Below the pieces are notes generated by a model. It worked only from the letters and a program-made list of their open reading frames with translations, searched no databases and was not told the origin of the DNA. A stretch of 64,000 nucleotides of DNA. Source: Bryobacterales bacterium. Its GTDB lineage: Bacteria; Acidobacteriota; Terriglobia; Bryobacterales; Bryobacteraceae. Every line of letters begins with the position of its first letter. The first letter of the stretch is position 1. The position numbers and the translations under genes are program-made. This document shows, in pieces, positions 45,601 through 54,749 of this stretch. The DNA is taken from assembly GCA_019261985.1 (NCBI GenBank), contig JAFAQY010000088.1:1-64000 (forward strand). Direction: 5' to 3'.

Positions 45601-47094
45601 ATGCAACCTGCCCCTGCCGCGCAGAACCCCTCAATGGTGGATGCCAAAGCAGCGCCCGCGCCGCAGGGCCTTGCGACGAACCTGCTGTTTCTGCTTTCAG
45701 GAGAGTTTGCGGCAAAGCTCCTGACGTTCGCCAGCTTCAGCTACCTTGCGCGGACGCTCGGCCCGCGCGATTACGGTTTCATCGAATTTACGCTCGCCTT
45801 AATGGTCTTTTTTACGCTGCCCGTGGATCTGGGACTGGGATCTTACGGCGCGCGTGAAATCGCGCGCGATCCTTCGCGCGCGCCGCAGCTATTGCATGAG
45901 ATTACGGGCCTGCGTCTCTTTTTGTCGATTTGCTCGATGGCCGCCCTCGCCATAGTGGCGCCGTTTCTTCATCAATCGCACAAGCTTAAAGAATTGCTGG
46001 TCCTGTACGGCTTAAGCCTGCTGGGCGCGCCCTTTTTGCTGCAATGGCTATTCCAGGGCCATGACCAAATGCGCTGGGTCGCGTTGACCTCCATCGTCCG
46101 TCAGTTGAGCTATGCCGGCTTGGTTCTTCTCGTGTTTCGTCGTGGCACGCCGTTGCTCTACATCGGCGTGATCGAATGCGCATCGGTCGCAGCCGCGGCG
46201 CTGTTCTGCGTATACGTGACGCGGAAACGGATGCAGCTCGCATGGCCCTGGCCGGATCTGAAGCTCAAACGGCTGCTGGTTCATTTAAAGGAATCTTCTC
46301 CCATCGGCCTGACGGAGCTGGCGTGGGGGTTCATGTGGTATTTCTGCACGGTTCTGTTGGGCATGATTTTTTCGGATGCGACGCTGGGATGGTGGGGCGC
46401 TTCGCACCGGGCGTTGATGGCGCTGCACACTTTCGTGTGGCTGTATTTCTTTAATCTTCTCCCGTCGATCTCACGGTGTGCGCTGCGGTCGAAAGAAGAT
46501 CTGCTCGATCTGATGGATGAATCCGTGCGTTTCACCGCGTGGACGGGTCTGTTCGCGGGCGGCTTCCTGATGGTTGCCGCGGCAGACCTGCTCGGATTGC
46601 TGTATGGGCCGAATTTCCGGAATGCCGCGGGGTCGTTCTCGGTGCTGGTATGGATGCTGCCAGTGGCGATGCTGAGCGGCCATCATCGCTACATTCTGAT
46701 CGCATACAAACAGCAGGGCCGCCTGTTGGTGTGCACGGCAATCTCCGCCGCCACCGCCGTAGTGCTGGGGCTGATTCTGGTGCCGCGCTATGACGGGCCC
46801 GGCGCAGCATGGGCGCTGCTGATTGCCAATATCGTCAACTTCGCCCTAGTTTATTTTTCCGTAAAACAACTCGTCGTTGAAGTGCCGGTTCATAAAGAAC
46901 TCGTGGCCCCGCTAGTTTCGCTGACGTTGGCCGCCGCTGTTTTTCTTACATTAAACGGGATCAATTATTGGATCGCACTTACGGCCGCCTGCGCGGTATA
47001 TATAACCAGCTTCGCCTTCGTGGACGGCCGCCGCTTTGCGGAAATCGTAATGGCAGCCGCACGGCGCCGCCAATTAGCCGGCCAGGTTTTGTAG
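45601..47094 (+). CDS. Wzx-like polysaccharide flippase (MOP superfamily)
   Basis: 497 residues with about 12-14 hydrophobic helices. It begins NLLFLLSGEFAAKLLTFASF and SYLARTLGPRDYGFIEFTLA, characteristic of oligosaccharide flippases that move undecaprenyl-linked repeat units across the inner membrane. RYILIAYKQQGRLL and VLGLILVPRYDGPGAAWALL are the second-half landmarks. With the GT genes at 39-43 kb it suggests a surface polysaccharide cluster, although no Wzy or Wzz is seen. Confidence 0.9.
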   Translation: MQPAPAAQNPSMVDAKAAPAPQGLATNLLFLLSGEFAAKLLTFASFSYLARTLGPRDYGFIEFTLALMVFFTLPVDLGLGSYGAREIARDPSRAPQLLHEITGLRLFLSICSMAALAIVAPFLHQSHKLKELLVLYGLSLLGAPFLLQWLFQGHDQMRWVALTSIVRQLSYAGLVLLVFRRGTPLLYIGVIECASVAAAALFCVYVTRKRMQLAWPWPDLKLKRLLVHLKESSPIGLTELAWGFMWYFCTVLLGMIFSDATLGWWGASHRALMALHTFVWLYFFNLLPSISRCALRSKEDLLDLMDESVRFTAWTGLFAGGFLMVAAADLLGLLYGPNFRNAAGSFSVLVWMLPVAMLSGHHRYILIAYKQQGRLLVCTAISAATAVVLGLILVPRYDGPGAAWALLIANIVNFALVYFSVKQLVVEVPVHKELVAPLVSLTLAAAVFLTLNGINYWIALTAACAVYITSFAFVDGRRFAEIVMAAARRRQLAGQVL

Positions 47095-47102
47095 ACGAGG
47101 TT

Positions 47103-47196
47103 GTAGGACAAGCTTCAGCTTGTCCATGCTTCACCTTGTCTTTTGCACGACAAGCTTCAACTTTTCGACCGATGGGCAAGCTGAAGCTTGCCCTAC
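47103..47196. repeat. REPIN-like cluster of three hairpin repeats
   Basis: Copy a (47103-47125): GTA plus GGACAAGCT-TC-AGCTTGTCC. Copy b (47149-47169): an imperfect GACAAGCTT...TTCGAC. Copy c (47174-47196): GGGCAAGCT-GA-AGCTTGCCC then TAC. Copies a and c are in opposite orientation, so the whole block begins GTAGG and ends CCTAC. Compared with copy a, copy c has a paired A-T to G-C change, keeping the stem. It lies between the flippase and the protease genes. Confidence 0.75.
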
Positions 47197-47238
47197 TGGG
47201 AGGAAACGCCTCCTCAATTTATTGCGTCGTTAGGGGTG

Positions 47239-50025
47239 ATGCAATCTCAGAGGATTAGGACGTCCTTTTTTGGCCTTTTCGCCTTTATTTTATTCTGTTT
47301 AGCAGCCGCTGCACAGCCCAGCCGGATTACCCGGCGAATCGATGACGGCGATCGCATCAGCCTCCGAGGGCATATCCATCCAAAGGCCCTGCCGGACTAT
47401 GATCAGGGCCGGGTTGCTCCTTCCTTCGATCTGTCTTACGTAAGCCTGGTATTAGCGCCTTCGGCCGCCCAACAGGCGGACCTCGAAAATCTGCTTGTGC
47501 AGCAGCGCACGCCCGGCTCTCCGAATTTTCATCGGTGGCTGAGTCCGGAGGATTTCGGAAAGCGTTTCGGTCCTAGCGACGCCGATATCGCCCAGATCGC
47601 CGCATGGCTACAAAACCAGGGGATGAAGGTAACGTATGTAGCGCGCGGCCATGAGTGGATCGCGTTCGATGCCACCGCCGCGCAAGCCGAGGCCGCATTT
47701 GGAACGGAGCTGCATCAATATCTAGTCAACGGCGAATTGCATTTCGCCAACGCGACCGCGCCTTCCATTCCAAGCGCGCTCGCAGGCGTCGTCGCCGGCA
47801 TCCGTGGGCTGCACGATTTTCGGCCACACCCACGGGCAATACGGAAATCGGTCGCGGATTACACCTCGGCGAATGGAACACATTATGTCGCGCCCAACGA
47901 TATCGCAACCATCTACGACATTGCGCCTTTGTATAACGCAGGAATCGACGGGTCGGGTCAAAAGCTCGCGGTAGCCGGGCAGTCGAACATTTCGCTGTCC
48001 GACATTGAGCAGTTCCGAAGCACCTTCGGACTTCCAGCGAACGATCCGCAAGTCGTGCTGGTGCCGGGTTCGCGCAATCCGGGCATTGTATCGGGCGACG
48101 TAGATGAATCGCATCTGGATCTGGAATGGGCCGGGGCGATTGCGAGAAATGCCCAAATAATCTACATCTACGCCCCGGACGTGTCTACGTCGGAGCAATA
48201 TGCTATCGATCAGAATATCGCTCCCGTGCTGAGCGAAAGTTACGGCGGGTGCGAGCCGGAGACCTTCCCGGCCGATGCAACCGCCATGCGCTCCCTGGCG
48301 CAGCAAGCGAATGCGCAAGGCGTCACGTGGTTCGCTCCCTCCGGGGACAACGGCGCTGCGGATTGTAATGACGCGCAAAATCCGGGACTGGCCGTGGATA
48401 TTCCGGCCGCCATTCCTGAAGTGACGGGGGTCGGCGGAACGCAGTTCGACGAAGGCGTCGGCAATTACTGGAACGTGACTAACGACGCCACGGGCGCTTC
48501 CGCACGATCGTACATTCCCGAAGCCGCGTGGAACGATAGCGCCCTCGAAGGTCAGCCTTCGGCGAGCGGCGGGGGCGCAAGCATCTTTTTCGCGAAACCT
48601 TCATGGCAGACTGTTGCGGGCGTACCCAATGATAATGCGCGTCACGTTCCGGACATCGCGCTGAATGCGTCGCCGAGTCATGACGCGTACATCACCTATT
48701 CGAGCGGCCGGCAATTCGTGGGTGGCACTTCGGCGGGGGTCCCGATCTATGCCGCTATCGCCACGCTCCTGAATCAATATTTGGTCGGAACAGGCGCGCA
48801 ATCCGCGCCGGGACTCGGAAATATTAACCCGAACCTGTACGCGCTGTATCAGGCGGTGCCTGAGGCTTTCCACGATGTGACCACCGGCAACAATATCGTC
48901 ACAGTGGCTTGCCCGGTTCGAAGCCGTTCGGGCTGCGCTGCTACGCCCGTTGGATACAGCGCCGGCCCGGGTTATGACCAGGTGACCGGATTGGGATCGG
49001 TGGACGCATACGCGCTGATCACCAATTGGACGAGGGCCGGAGCGGTGAGCGGAACCTCATCGGTGCAAATGACCTTGGTGCCGAGCCAGACGACGGTGGC
49101 AGCGGGCGATCAGGTCGACCTGATTGCGACGGTAACGGACCCAAGCGGAACAACACCCAGCGGAACGGTCGTGTTCACGTCCGGCAAGGCGGTGCTCGGA
49201 TCGGTGGTGCTTACCGGATCGGGAATGACAGCCACAGCGACGCTAACCGTAAACGGCTCCCAAATACCCGGTGGAACAATCGCAGCCTCCTACACGGGGC
49301 CGTCAGGAAATCAGACGGCGACGGCATCGGTCGTGACGTCCTCTCTCGCGCGCAGCTCCAACGCGGCTCCGAACATTGCAGCCCTGATAAATGGGGCGTC
49401 TTTCCGGCAGGCACATGCGCCGGGCGGAGTAGCAACGGTATTCGGGTCGCAGCTTTCTCAATCCACTCAGGCTGCGGGCAGCGTGCCCTTGCCGGTATCG
49501 ATGGCGGGAGTCACGGTTACTGTGAACGGGGTCATCGCGCCGTTGTATTATGCATCTCCAACCCAAGTGAATTTTCAGATTCCATATACCACGCCAACTG
49601 GAACGGCGACAGTGGCGATCAATAATGATGGTCAGGTCACTTCTCAGAGCATTACCATCTCCGCCCTCGCGCCAGGAATTTTCACGGATCAAAACGGCGT
49701 GCTGGTCCCGAGCGGCTCGGCTTCCAGCGGTCAAGTGATTTCGCTTTATTTCACAGGCGCGGGCGCCATATCGCCGGCGTTGTCCACCGGCAGCGCGCCA
49801 TCGATGCAAGCCCAGATCGCCTCACTGCCGCGGCCGCTGCAGATGGTAGGGGTGACGGTGGCGGGCGTCTCGGCTCCCATCCAATTCGCCGGCGATGCAC
49901 CTGGGCTGGTGGGCGTGATCCAGGTCAATTTTCAGGTGCCTGGCGGAGTGCCTACCGGTCCGCAACAGGTCGTAGTCACAGTGGGCGGCGTTGCCAGTCC
50001 GCCGGTGATGCTGACGATTCATTAA
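47239..50025 (+). CDS. S53 (kumamolisin-like) protease with C-terminal TIGR03437-type module
   Basis: About 928 residues from MQSQRIRTSFFGLFAF, a signal peptide ending AAAAQ. A pro-kumamolisin activation domain (~40-190) is followed by the sedolisin domain: Glu~290 and Asp~294 in DESHLDLEW, Asp~368 in SGDNGA and the nucleophile Ser~497 in GGTSAGVP, so the triad is complete. Next an Ig-like repeat (~610-700) and a TIGR03437-type module (~710-928: NAAPNIAALINGASFR, PTQVNFQIPY, GVIQVNFQVP), typical of Solibacter surface proteins. Acid-active extracellular peptidase is the likely role. Confidence 0.93.
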   Translation: MQSQRIRTSFFGLFAFILFCLAAAAQPSRITRRIDDGDRISLRGHIHPKALPDYDQGRVAPSFDLSYVSLVLAPSAAQQADLENLLVQQRTPGSPNFHRWLSPEDFGKRFGPSDADIAQIAAWLQNQGMKVTYVARGHEWIAFDATAAQAEAAFGTELHQYLVNGELHFANATAPSIPSALAGVVAGIRGLHDFRPHPRAIRKSVADYTSANGTHYVAPNDIATIYDIAPLYNAGIDGSGQKLAVAGQSNISLSDIEQFRSTFGLPANDPQVVLVPGSRNPGIVSGDVDESHLDLEWAGAIARNAQIIYIYAPDVSTSEQYAIDQNIAPVLSESYGGCEPETFPADATAMRSLAQQANAQGVTWFAPSGDNGAADCNDAQNPGLAVDIPAAIPEVTGVGGTQFDEGVGNYWNVTNDATGASARSYIPEAAWNDSALEGQPSASGGGASIFFAKPSWQTVAGVPNDNARHVPDIALNASPSHDAYITYSSGRQFVGGTSAGVPIYAAIATLLNQYLVGTGAQSAPGLGNINPNLYALYQAVPEAFHDVTTGNNIVTVACPVRSRSGCAATPVGYSAGPGYDQVTGLGSVDAYALITNWTRAGAVSGTSSVQMTLVPSQTTVAAGDQVDLIATVTDPSGTTPSGTVVFTSGKAVLGSVVLTGSGMTATATLTVNGSQIPGGTIAASYTGPSGNQTATASVVTSSLARSSNAAPNIAALINGASFRQAHAPGGVATVFGSQLSQSTQAAGSVPLPVSMAGVTVTVNGVIAPLYYASPTQVNFQIPYTTPTGTATVAINNDGQVTSQSITISALAPGIFTDQNGVLVPSGSASSGQVISLYFTGAGAISPALSTGSAPSMQAQIASLPRPLQMVGVTVAGVSAPIQFAGDAPGLVGVIQVNFQVPGGVPTGPQQVVVTVGGVASPPVMLTIH

Positions 50026-50033
50026 GCGGCTCT

Positions 50034-50056
50034 AGCCTGCGATACCGCCGCAGGCT
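50034..50056 (+). terminator. Hairpin after the S53 protease gene
   Basis: AGCCTGCG (50034-50041) pairs with CGCAGGCT (50049-50056) around a 7-base loop, 8 bases after the stop codon. There is no T-tract, so it may be a bidirectional or Rho-assisted terminator, or another dispersed hairpin. Confidence 0.4.
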
Positions 50057-50078
50057 GAGGCCCCTCCCCTAAACCCGG

Positions 50079-50309
50079 CTAATGCCCCGGGTTTTGGACC
50101 TTCTGCTGCGCCTGCCAGTCCAACTGACGCACCATCTCCTCGGGATCTTTGGAAAGCTCCTGGTTATCCAGATCGGTGGCGATCACGGGAGCGGGCGGGA
50201 CGTCGAGGTCGATCGTCTTCGCGCGTTTGGAAGGCTTGGGCACGGGTGGAAAGTAATCTTTCTTTCCGCTGCGCAGATCATCGAGGACGGCACGAATGTA
50301 TTTTTTCAT
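50079..50309 (-). CDS. Small hypothetical charged protein
   Basis: 76 residues: MKKYIRAVLDDLRSGKKDYF, then a Pro/Lys-rich stretch PPVPKPSKRAKTIDLDVPPA and an acidic helical end SKDPEEMVRQLDWQAQQK. No signal peptide or known domain. The ribosome site is poor (GAGG only one base from the ATG). Composition is typical of a real small protein. It lies convergent to the protease gene. Confidence 0.45.
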   Translation of the reverse strand: MKKYIRAVLDDLRSGKKDYFPPVPKPSKRAKTIDLDVPPAPVIATDLDNQELSKDPEEMVRQLDWQAQQKVQNPGH

Positions 50310-50410
50310 GCCTCATGTTGAGCACGGCGCATTCGCCCTCCCAAGCTCATGCGCCGTAAACCTAGGCGGCTGCTCAACATTTAGATTTGTCCGTCTCGTG
50401 ACCTGGGTTC

Positions 50411-51040
50411 CTACCAGCGGAAACCGAACGACACCGGTACGTAATCCGTATGGATCGAGCTGGTCAGGAAAATGCGAGTCCAACGCGCTTCGGCAAAGAA
50501 TTTTCCGCGCGCGCGAGGGCCGAACGCAATTCCCATGCCGCCGTTAATTCCAGGCTTGTTCACCGTATAAGAGGCGAGAACCTGATTGGCCGGCACGCCC
50601 ACTGGGTAAAAGAAGCCGAAAAACGGGTTAAACCCGGTAAAAGTCTGAATCGTCGGAGCGGTGAATTCCTGCGTCCGATGATACAAGCCGCCCCCGCCAA
50701 TCGCATAAATATCGAAATGGCTGTGCGGAATCAGATGAACGATGGGATTCACGGTCGCCGAGAAAATATTCACGTTACCCCCCGGTACGCCAATATTATT
50801 TAAAACCGAGGATTTGATACCCATCGAGTTGTAATCGAGTTGGAGCTTCGCGCCGACAACGGGCGAAAAATTATAGCCAATGCCGCCTTGAACATTCCAC
50901 CCCATATCCAGATGATCGGCGGATCTGCTTACCGGCGAGGTGAAGCCAGCGCCGAAATCCACAAGGACGTGCTGGAACTCCTGAGCCGAAGCCGTGCCAA
51001 TGACAAAAAGAGAGCATGCCGCTAGAGCCGATGCTTTCAT
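50411..51040 (-). CDS. Outer-membrane beta-barrel protein
   Basis: 209 residues, signal peptide ending TASAQE. Alternating hydrophobic strands with glycine turns (GGIGYNFSPVVGAKLQLDYN; IYAIGGGGLYHR; GMGIAFGPRARGKFFAEARW) and a terminal FGFRW, the aromatic C-terminus that BAM recognises. Eight strands are likely, as in OmpA/OmpW-like barrels. It is divergent from the ABC transporter genes. Confidence 0.87.
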   Translation of the reverse strand: MKASALAACSLFVIGTASAQEFQHVLVDFGAGFTSPVSRSADHLDMGWNVQGGIGYNFSPVVGAKLQLDYNSMGIKSSVLNNIGVPGGNVNIFSATVNPIVHLIPHSHFDIYAIGGGGLYHRTQEFTAPTIQTFTGFNPFFGFFYPVGVPANQVLASYTVNKPGINGGMGIAFGPRARGKFFAEARWTRIFLTSSIHTDYVPVSFGFRW

Positions 51041-51121
51041 GAGACCACCTCCGCACGAATGATGAATGGAATTTGGCTGTCGTTTCAGCGGCTGGCCCTT
51101 GAGATGATGGAAGCAGACCTA

Positions 51122-51862
51122 ATGCCGGCCACCTTAAGCGTTATTAATCTGAGGAAGCATTACGGCGACGTAACTGCCGTGGACGGGGTTTCATTCGAGG
51201 TCGCGCGCAATGAGATTGTCGGTCTTTTGGGACCAAACGGCGCGGGAAAAACGACCACCATTAATATGATTTTGGGAGTTCTTGAGCCCAGCGCGGGCAC
51301 CATTTGCATCGAGGAAGTGGATCTGGCAAGGCACCGGTCCAGGGCTTTAGAGCGCACAAATTTCGCCGCTGTCTATGCCGCTCTTCCCGGCAATCTGACG
51401 GTGGCGCAAAACCTGCGAATATTCGGAATGCTTTATGGCGTAAAAGAGCTCAGCACCCGTATTCGCGAGCTGATCGAGCAATTCGATCTTGTGAAATTTC
51501 GCGATACTAAATATGGCCTGCTCTCCTCCGGCGAGCAGACGCGCGTCTCGCTTGCCAAGGCGATGTTGAATGAGCCATCGCTTTTGCTGCTGGATGAGCC
51601 GACAGCTTCGCTCGATCCGGCCACCGCCCGCGAGATCCGTTCCCAAATCCGCGCGTTCGCGCTTCAGGGTACCAGCGGCGTGCTATGGACTTCCCACAAT
51701 ATGTATGAAGTCGAAGACGTCTGCGACCGGGTGCTGTTCCTTTCCCACGGCAAAATCCTGCTGGAAGGAGATCCCAAGACTCTGCCGCGCGAGCACGGCA
51801 AGGCAACGCTTGAGGATCTGTTCATCCAGGTCGCCCGCGAACCGTTGACGCTTCAGGACTGA
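51122..51862 (+). CDS. ABC-2-type transporter ATP-binding protein
   Basis: ~246 residues from MPATLSVINLRKHYGD; in-frame ATGs up to 51059 add a non-conserved N-terminus. Walker A GPNGAGKTT, Q-loop region AALPGNLTVAQNL, signature LSSGEQTRVSLAKA, Walker B LLLLDEPTASLD and H-loop WTSHNMYE are intact. Closest to the drug/polysaccharide (CcmA/NodI-like) type. Four bases separate it from its permease gene. The direction suggests export; substrate unknown. Confidence 0.92.
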   Translation: MPATLSVINLRKHYGDVTAVDGVSFEVARNEIVGLLGPNGAGKTTTINMILGVLEPSAGTICIEEVDLARHRSRALERTNFAAVYAALPGNLTVAQNLRIFGMLYGVKELSTRIRELIEQFDLVKFRDTKYGLLSSGEQTRVSLAKAMLNEPSLLLLDEPTASLDPATAREIRSQIRAFALQGTSGVLWTSHNMYEVEDVCDRVLFLSHGKILLEGDPKTLPREHGKATLEDLFIQVAREPLTLQD

Positions 51863-51865
51863 CCT

Positions 51866-52759
51866 ATGCGGGCACTGCAACAACCAGCGCACAACGCCCG
51901 CCGGAGCGGCCCGGGTTTGGGCAGCAATGGAGCGCCGGCATCAGGCGCCGGGCGCGCTGCGCTGAATCGAACCGGAGCAATCGTGCTTCGCCAGCTTTAT
52001 CTGTTATCCGGAAGCCCGGCTCGAATTGTGCCTTTGTTTGCGTGGGTGGCGATCGATATCGTGCTGTGGGGTTTTATAACGCGATATCTCAATTCGGTAA
52101 CCAACTCCGGTTTGAATTTCGTTCCCGCGCTTTTGGGAGCCGTTCTGCTGTGGGATTTCATGGTCCGCGTGATGCAGGGGATCACGACAACATTCTTTGA
52201 AGATGTTTGGACCCGTAATTTTCTCAATTTCTTCGCGACCCCCCTCAAAACCTCTGAATATGTTTTGGGGCTGGTGCTGTCCAGTATTGCGACCAGCCTG
52301 GTCGGGCTCGCGGTAATGCTGATCCTGGCTTCTGCCGTCTTCGGGCTTTCTTTCGTTGTATATGGGGCCATGTTGGTGCCGTTTCTTCTGGTTCTATTTA
52401 TGTTGGGCATCGGGCTCGGCATAGCAGGAAGCGCGATCGTGTTGCGCCTGGGACCTGTCGCGGAATGGTTTATTTGGCCGATTCCAGCGCTGTTGTCACC
52501 GTTTGCGGGGGTGTTTTATCCCATCTCGACGCTACCCGGTTGGATGCAATACTGCGCTCGCCTACTGCCCGCATCGTATGTCTTTGAAGGAATGCGGGCG
52601 GTAGTCTCGTCGCGTTCGATTTCCATCCCGAATCTGCTACTCGGCGGCGCTCTTGCTGTTCTGTATATTTTCCTCGCCGGTTGGTTCTTCGGCTATATCT
52701 ACCGCCACGCCGTTAGAAACGGTTTGATCGCGCGATACAGCGCTGAAGGACCGGGTTAA
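51866..52759 (+). CDS. ABC-2-type transporter permease
   Basis: 297 residues; six hydrophobic helices (LFAWVAIDIVLWGFITRYL; PALLGAVLLWDFMVRVMQG; GLVLSSIATSLVGLAVMLIL; MLVPFLLVLFMLGIGLGIAG; FIWPIPALLSPFAGVFYPI; ALAVLYIFLAGWFFGYIYR). The ABC-2 signature is PISTLPGWMQYCARLLPASYVFEGMR. The first ~35 residues are a soluble, low-complexity extension. It forms a simple exporter with the upstream ATPase. The sortase operon begins 290 bases later; a functional link is possible but unproven. Confidence 0.9.
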   Translation: MRALQQPAHNARRSGPGLGSNGAPASGAGRAALNRTGAIVLRQLYLLSGSPARIVPLFAWVAIDIVLWGFITRYLNSVTNSGLNFVPALLGAVLLWDFMVRVMQGITTTFFEDVWTRNFLNFFATPLKTSEYVLGLVLSSIATSLVGLAVMLILASAVFGLSFVVYGAMLVPFLLVLFMLGIGLGIAGSAIVLRLGPVAEWFIWPIPALLSPFAGVFYPISTLPGWMQYCARLLPASYVFEGMRAVVSSRSISIPNLLLGGALAVLYIFLAGWFFGYIYRHAVRNGLIARYSAEGPG

Positions 52760-53048
52760 TTCCACGCATTCCTCTTTAAACGGGCGTCGCGTATTTTTAA
52801 ATAAAAGCGCGCCACGTGGGGACATCTCCCGCGACAAATGAGCGAGCGGCGGGTGTTTTCTACCGTGTCCTACCGCTCTCTCTGCAAGAACTCCGTAACG
52901 CCCGTAAAAAATTCACGCGCAAACGCAAGGTCCAAAGCGTAAACGCCTCAATTGCAAATGCTTTTGTGTTGCGGAACAGTATTTGCACAAGTAAAGGCGA
53001 GTGGATCCAGTCAGGTTACCTGGATGGAGGAAAGGAGAAGAAAAGAGA
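52760..53048. other. Leader and promoter region of the sortase operon
   Basis: 289 bases, AT-richer than its surroundings, with no convincing gene. Near the end, CCAGTCAGGTTACCTGG (53007-53023) forms a short hairpin just before the GGATGGAGGAAAGGAG ribosome site of the next gene, so it could affect translation. I cannot assign -35/-10 boxes safely. Confidence 0.35.
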
Positions 53049-53807
53049 ATGAAGTCGTCAACTAAAAAAGCCGCCGTTCTTTGCGGTGTGGCTATGGCCG
53101 CGGGTTTTTTTGCTTTCCGCGCCAACGCGGATGAATGGGACAAGAAAACGATTCTGACAGTGAATCAGCCGATTCAGATATCGGACACCTATCTTGACCC
53201 CGGTACGTACGTGCTGAAGCTTGATCGCTCGCCTTCCGATCGTCATATTGTTCGAATTTATAACGAACGGGAAAATCATCTATATAACACGGTGTTGGCT
53301 TATCCTAACTATAGAATTCGGCCCACCGGCAGTTCACAATTCACGTTCTACGAAACGCCTGCCGGAACGGCTCGCGCGATGCGTGCGTGGTTTTACCCCG
53401 GAGATAACTTCGGTCAAGAATTCCCGTACCCAAAGAGCCTCAGACAGGTAGCGGTAGCGACTATCGCGCCGGCCCCTGCGGCCCCGCCCGCGCCCGCCCC
53501 TCAGGTAGTAGAACAGGAAGCGGCTCCTGCGCCGGCCCCTGCCCCTGCGGTAGCTGAAACCCAGCGGCAGGAGGAGACACAAGTAGAGATCGCGCAGAAC
53601 AATAGTCCTGCGCCGCCGCCTGCAGCGCCCGTAGAAACAGCACCCGCCCAACCGGAAACTCAGCCCCAGGTGAATACGCAGCCTCAGACTGCGAATACCC
53701 AGCCTCAAGAGTTGCCGCGGACGGCGAGTGTTTTTCCTCTAATCGGCCTTGCCGGTCTTATTTCGTTTGGCCTTTATGGCCTGTTGCGCGCTAAACAATT
53801 ATCGTAA
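53049..53807 (+). CDS. Secreted proline-rich protein with LPRTA sorting signal
   Basis: 252 residues. A signal peptide (1-27, ending RANA), then an N-terminal domain (DKKTILTVNQPIQISDTYLD, SDRHIVRIYNE, ARAMRAWFYPGDNFGQEFPY) that recurs widely in acidobacterial secreted proteins. Residues ~140-221 form a Pro/Ala/Gln-rich linker. The end is a complete cell-wall sorting signal: LPRTA at 222-226, a hydrophobic stretch SVFPLIGLAGLISFGLYGLL and a positive tail RAKQLS. The sortase two genes on is of the class that cuts LPNTA-type signals. This is the probable sortase substrate. Confidence 0.88.
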   Translation: MKSSTKKAAVLCGVAMAAGFFAFRANADEWDKKTILTVNQPIQISDTYLDPGTYVLKLDRSPSDRHIVRIYNERENHLYNTVLAYPNYRIRPTGSSQFTFYETPAGTARAMRAWFYPGDNFGQEFPYPKSLRQVAVATIAPAPAAPPAPAPQVVEQEAAPAPAPAPAVAETQRQEETQVEIAQNNSPAPPPAAPVETAPAQPETQPQVNTQPQTANTQPQELPRTASVFPLIGLAGLISFGLYGLLRAKQLS

Positions 53808-53834
53808 GTAAGCAACTTACAAAGCGAGGCAGAT

Positions 53835-54749
53835 ATGAACCGGCGCTCGGCACTGCGAATCTTGGCAGGGGGCGCCGGTTGCTTTTTGCCCCGCGCGTTC
53901 GCCGCCCGTTCCGACCAACAGGAAGAATTTACGTTACGCAGCGAAACGCGACTGGTTTTAGTCGATGTCAGCGTGCAGGATGGTCAGCGCAACTATGTGA
54001 CCGGTCTTTCGAAGGAAAACTTCGTTTTGTCGGAGGACGGGCGGCCGCAGACGATTACTATCTTCGATAATGAGGATTTGCCGGTGACCGTCGGTATCCT
54101 TGTCGATGAGAGCCGGAGCATGGGACCGAAGAGAGACGATGTCTTGCAGGCGGCCACGGAATTGATTAGCGAAAGTAATCCGTTGGACGAAGTATTTGTC
54201 CTGAATTTCAACGACATAGTAACCGCCGGATTACCGCCGGACAAATTATTTTCCTCCGACATTATGGAGTTACAATCGGCGCTTTATCGAGGTTTTCCGC
54301 AGGGCCGGACGGCGCTATACGATGCGGTCGCAGCCGGGCTGCGGCAACTCAAACTTGGCCGGCAAAACCGAAAGACCCTGGTTCTGATCAGCGATGGCGG
54401 CGATAATGCCAGCGAACATACCCGTCATGACGCGGTCGACCTTGTCGAAAATAGTTTTGCGACGATTTACACTGTCGGCTTGTACGACGCCGACGATCCC
54501 GATAGCAAACCCGGCATTCTCACCCACCTTGCGCATATAAGCGGAGGCGAAGCCTATTTCCCCGAAAATCCTCCCGAAACCATCCCCATCTGCCGTAGGA
54601 TTGCGAAAGAAATCCGCTCGCGTTATACCTTGGGGTATCGTCCAGAAGCGGGTTCCGGCAAGGAACGTGTGCGTCACCTTCGCATTCAGGTCAACGCGCC
54701 GGGGCGCGAACATTTACGCGTTCGCGCACGGGAAAGCTACCGGCTATGA
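53835..54749 (+). CDS. Secreted VWA-domain protein of the acidobacterial VWFA-related type
   Basis: 304 residues with a Tat-like signal sequence (NRRSALRILAGGAG, ending RAFA). The mature part starts with a beta segment, SETRLVLVDVSVQDGQRNYV then TGLSKENFVLSEDGRPQ, typical of the TIGR03436 family. A VWA domain follows with MIDAS residues Asp91, Ser93 and Ser95 (DESRSMGP) and LISDGGDN. The C-terminus has no LPxT signal. Encoded between the LPRTA protein and the sortase, its TGA overlaps the sortase ATG, so it is probably a partner of the system. Confidence 0.87.
   Translation: MNRRSALRILAGGAGCFLPRAFAARSDQQEEFTLRSETRLVLVDVSVQDGQRNYVTGLSKENFVLSEDGRPQTITIFDNEDLPVTVGILVDESRSMGPKRDDVLQAATELISESNPLDEVFVLNFNDIVTAGLPPDKLFSSDIMELQSALYRGFPQGRTALYDAVAAGLRQLKLGRQNRKTLVLISDGGDNASEHTRHDAVDLVENSFATIYTVGLYDADDPDSKPGILTHLAHISGGEAYFPENPPETIPICRRIAKEIRSRYTLGYRPEAGSGKERVRHLRIQVNAPGREHLRVRARESYRL

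Noticed and set aside
52981-53048. Riboswitch (c-di-GMP-like) in the leader of the sortase operon
   Set aside because: A small hairpin precedes the ribosome site, but I cannot match the conserved core of any riboswitch class.
52816-53052. 78-residue open frame before the LPRTA protein
   Set aside because: No ribosome site, Lys/Arg-rich random composition, and it runs into the ribosome site of the real gene.
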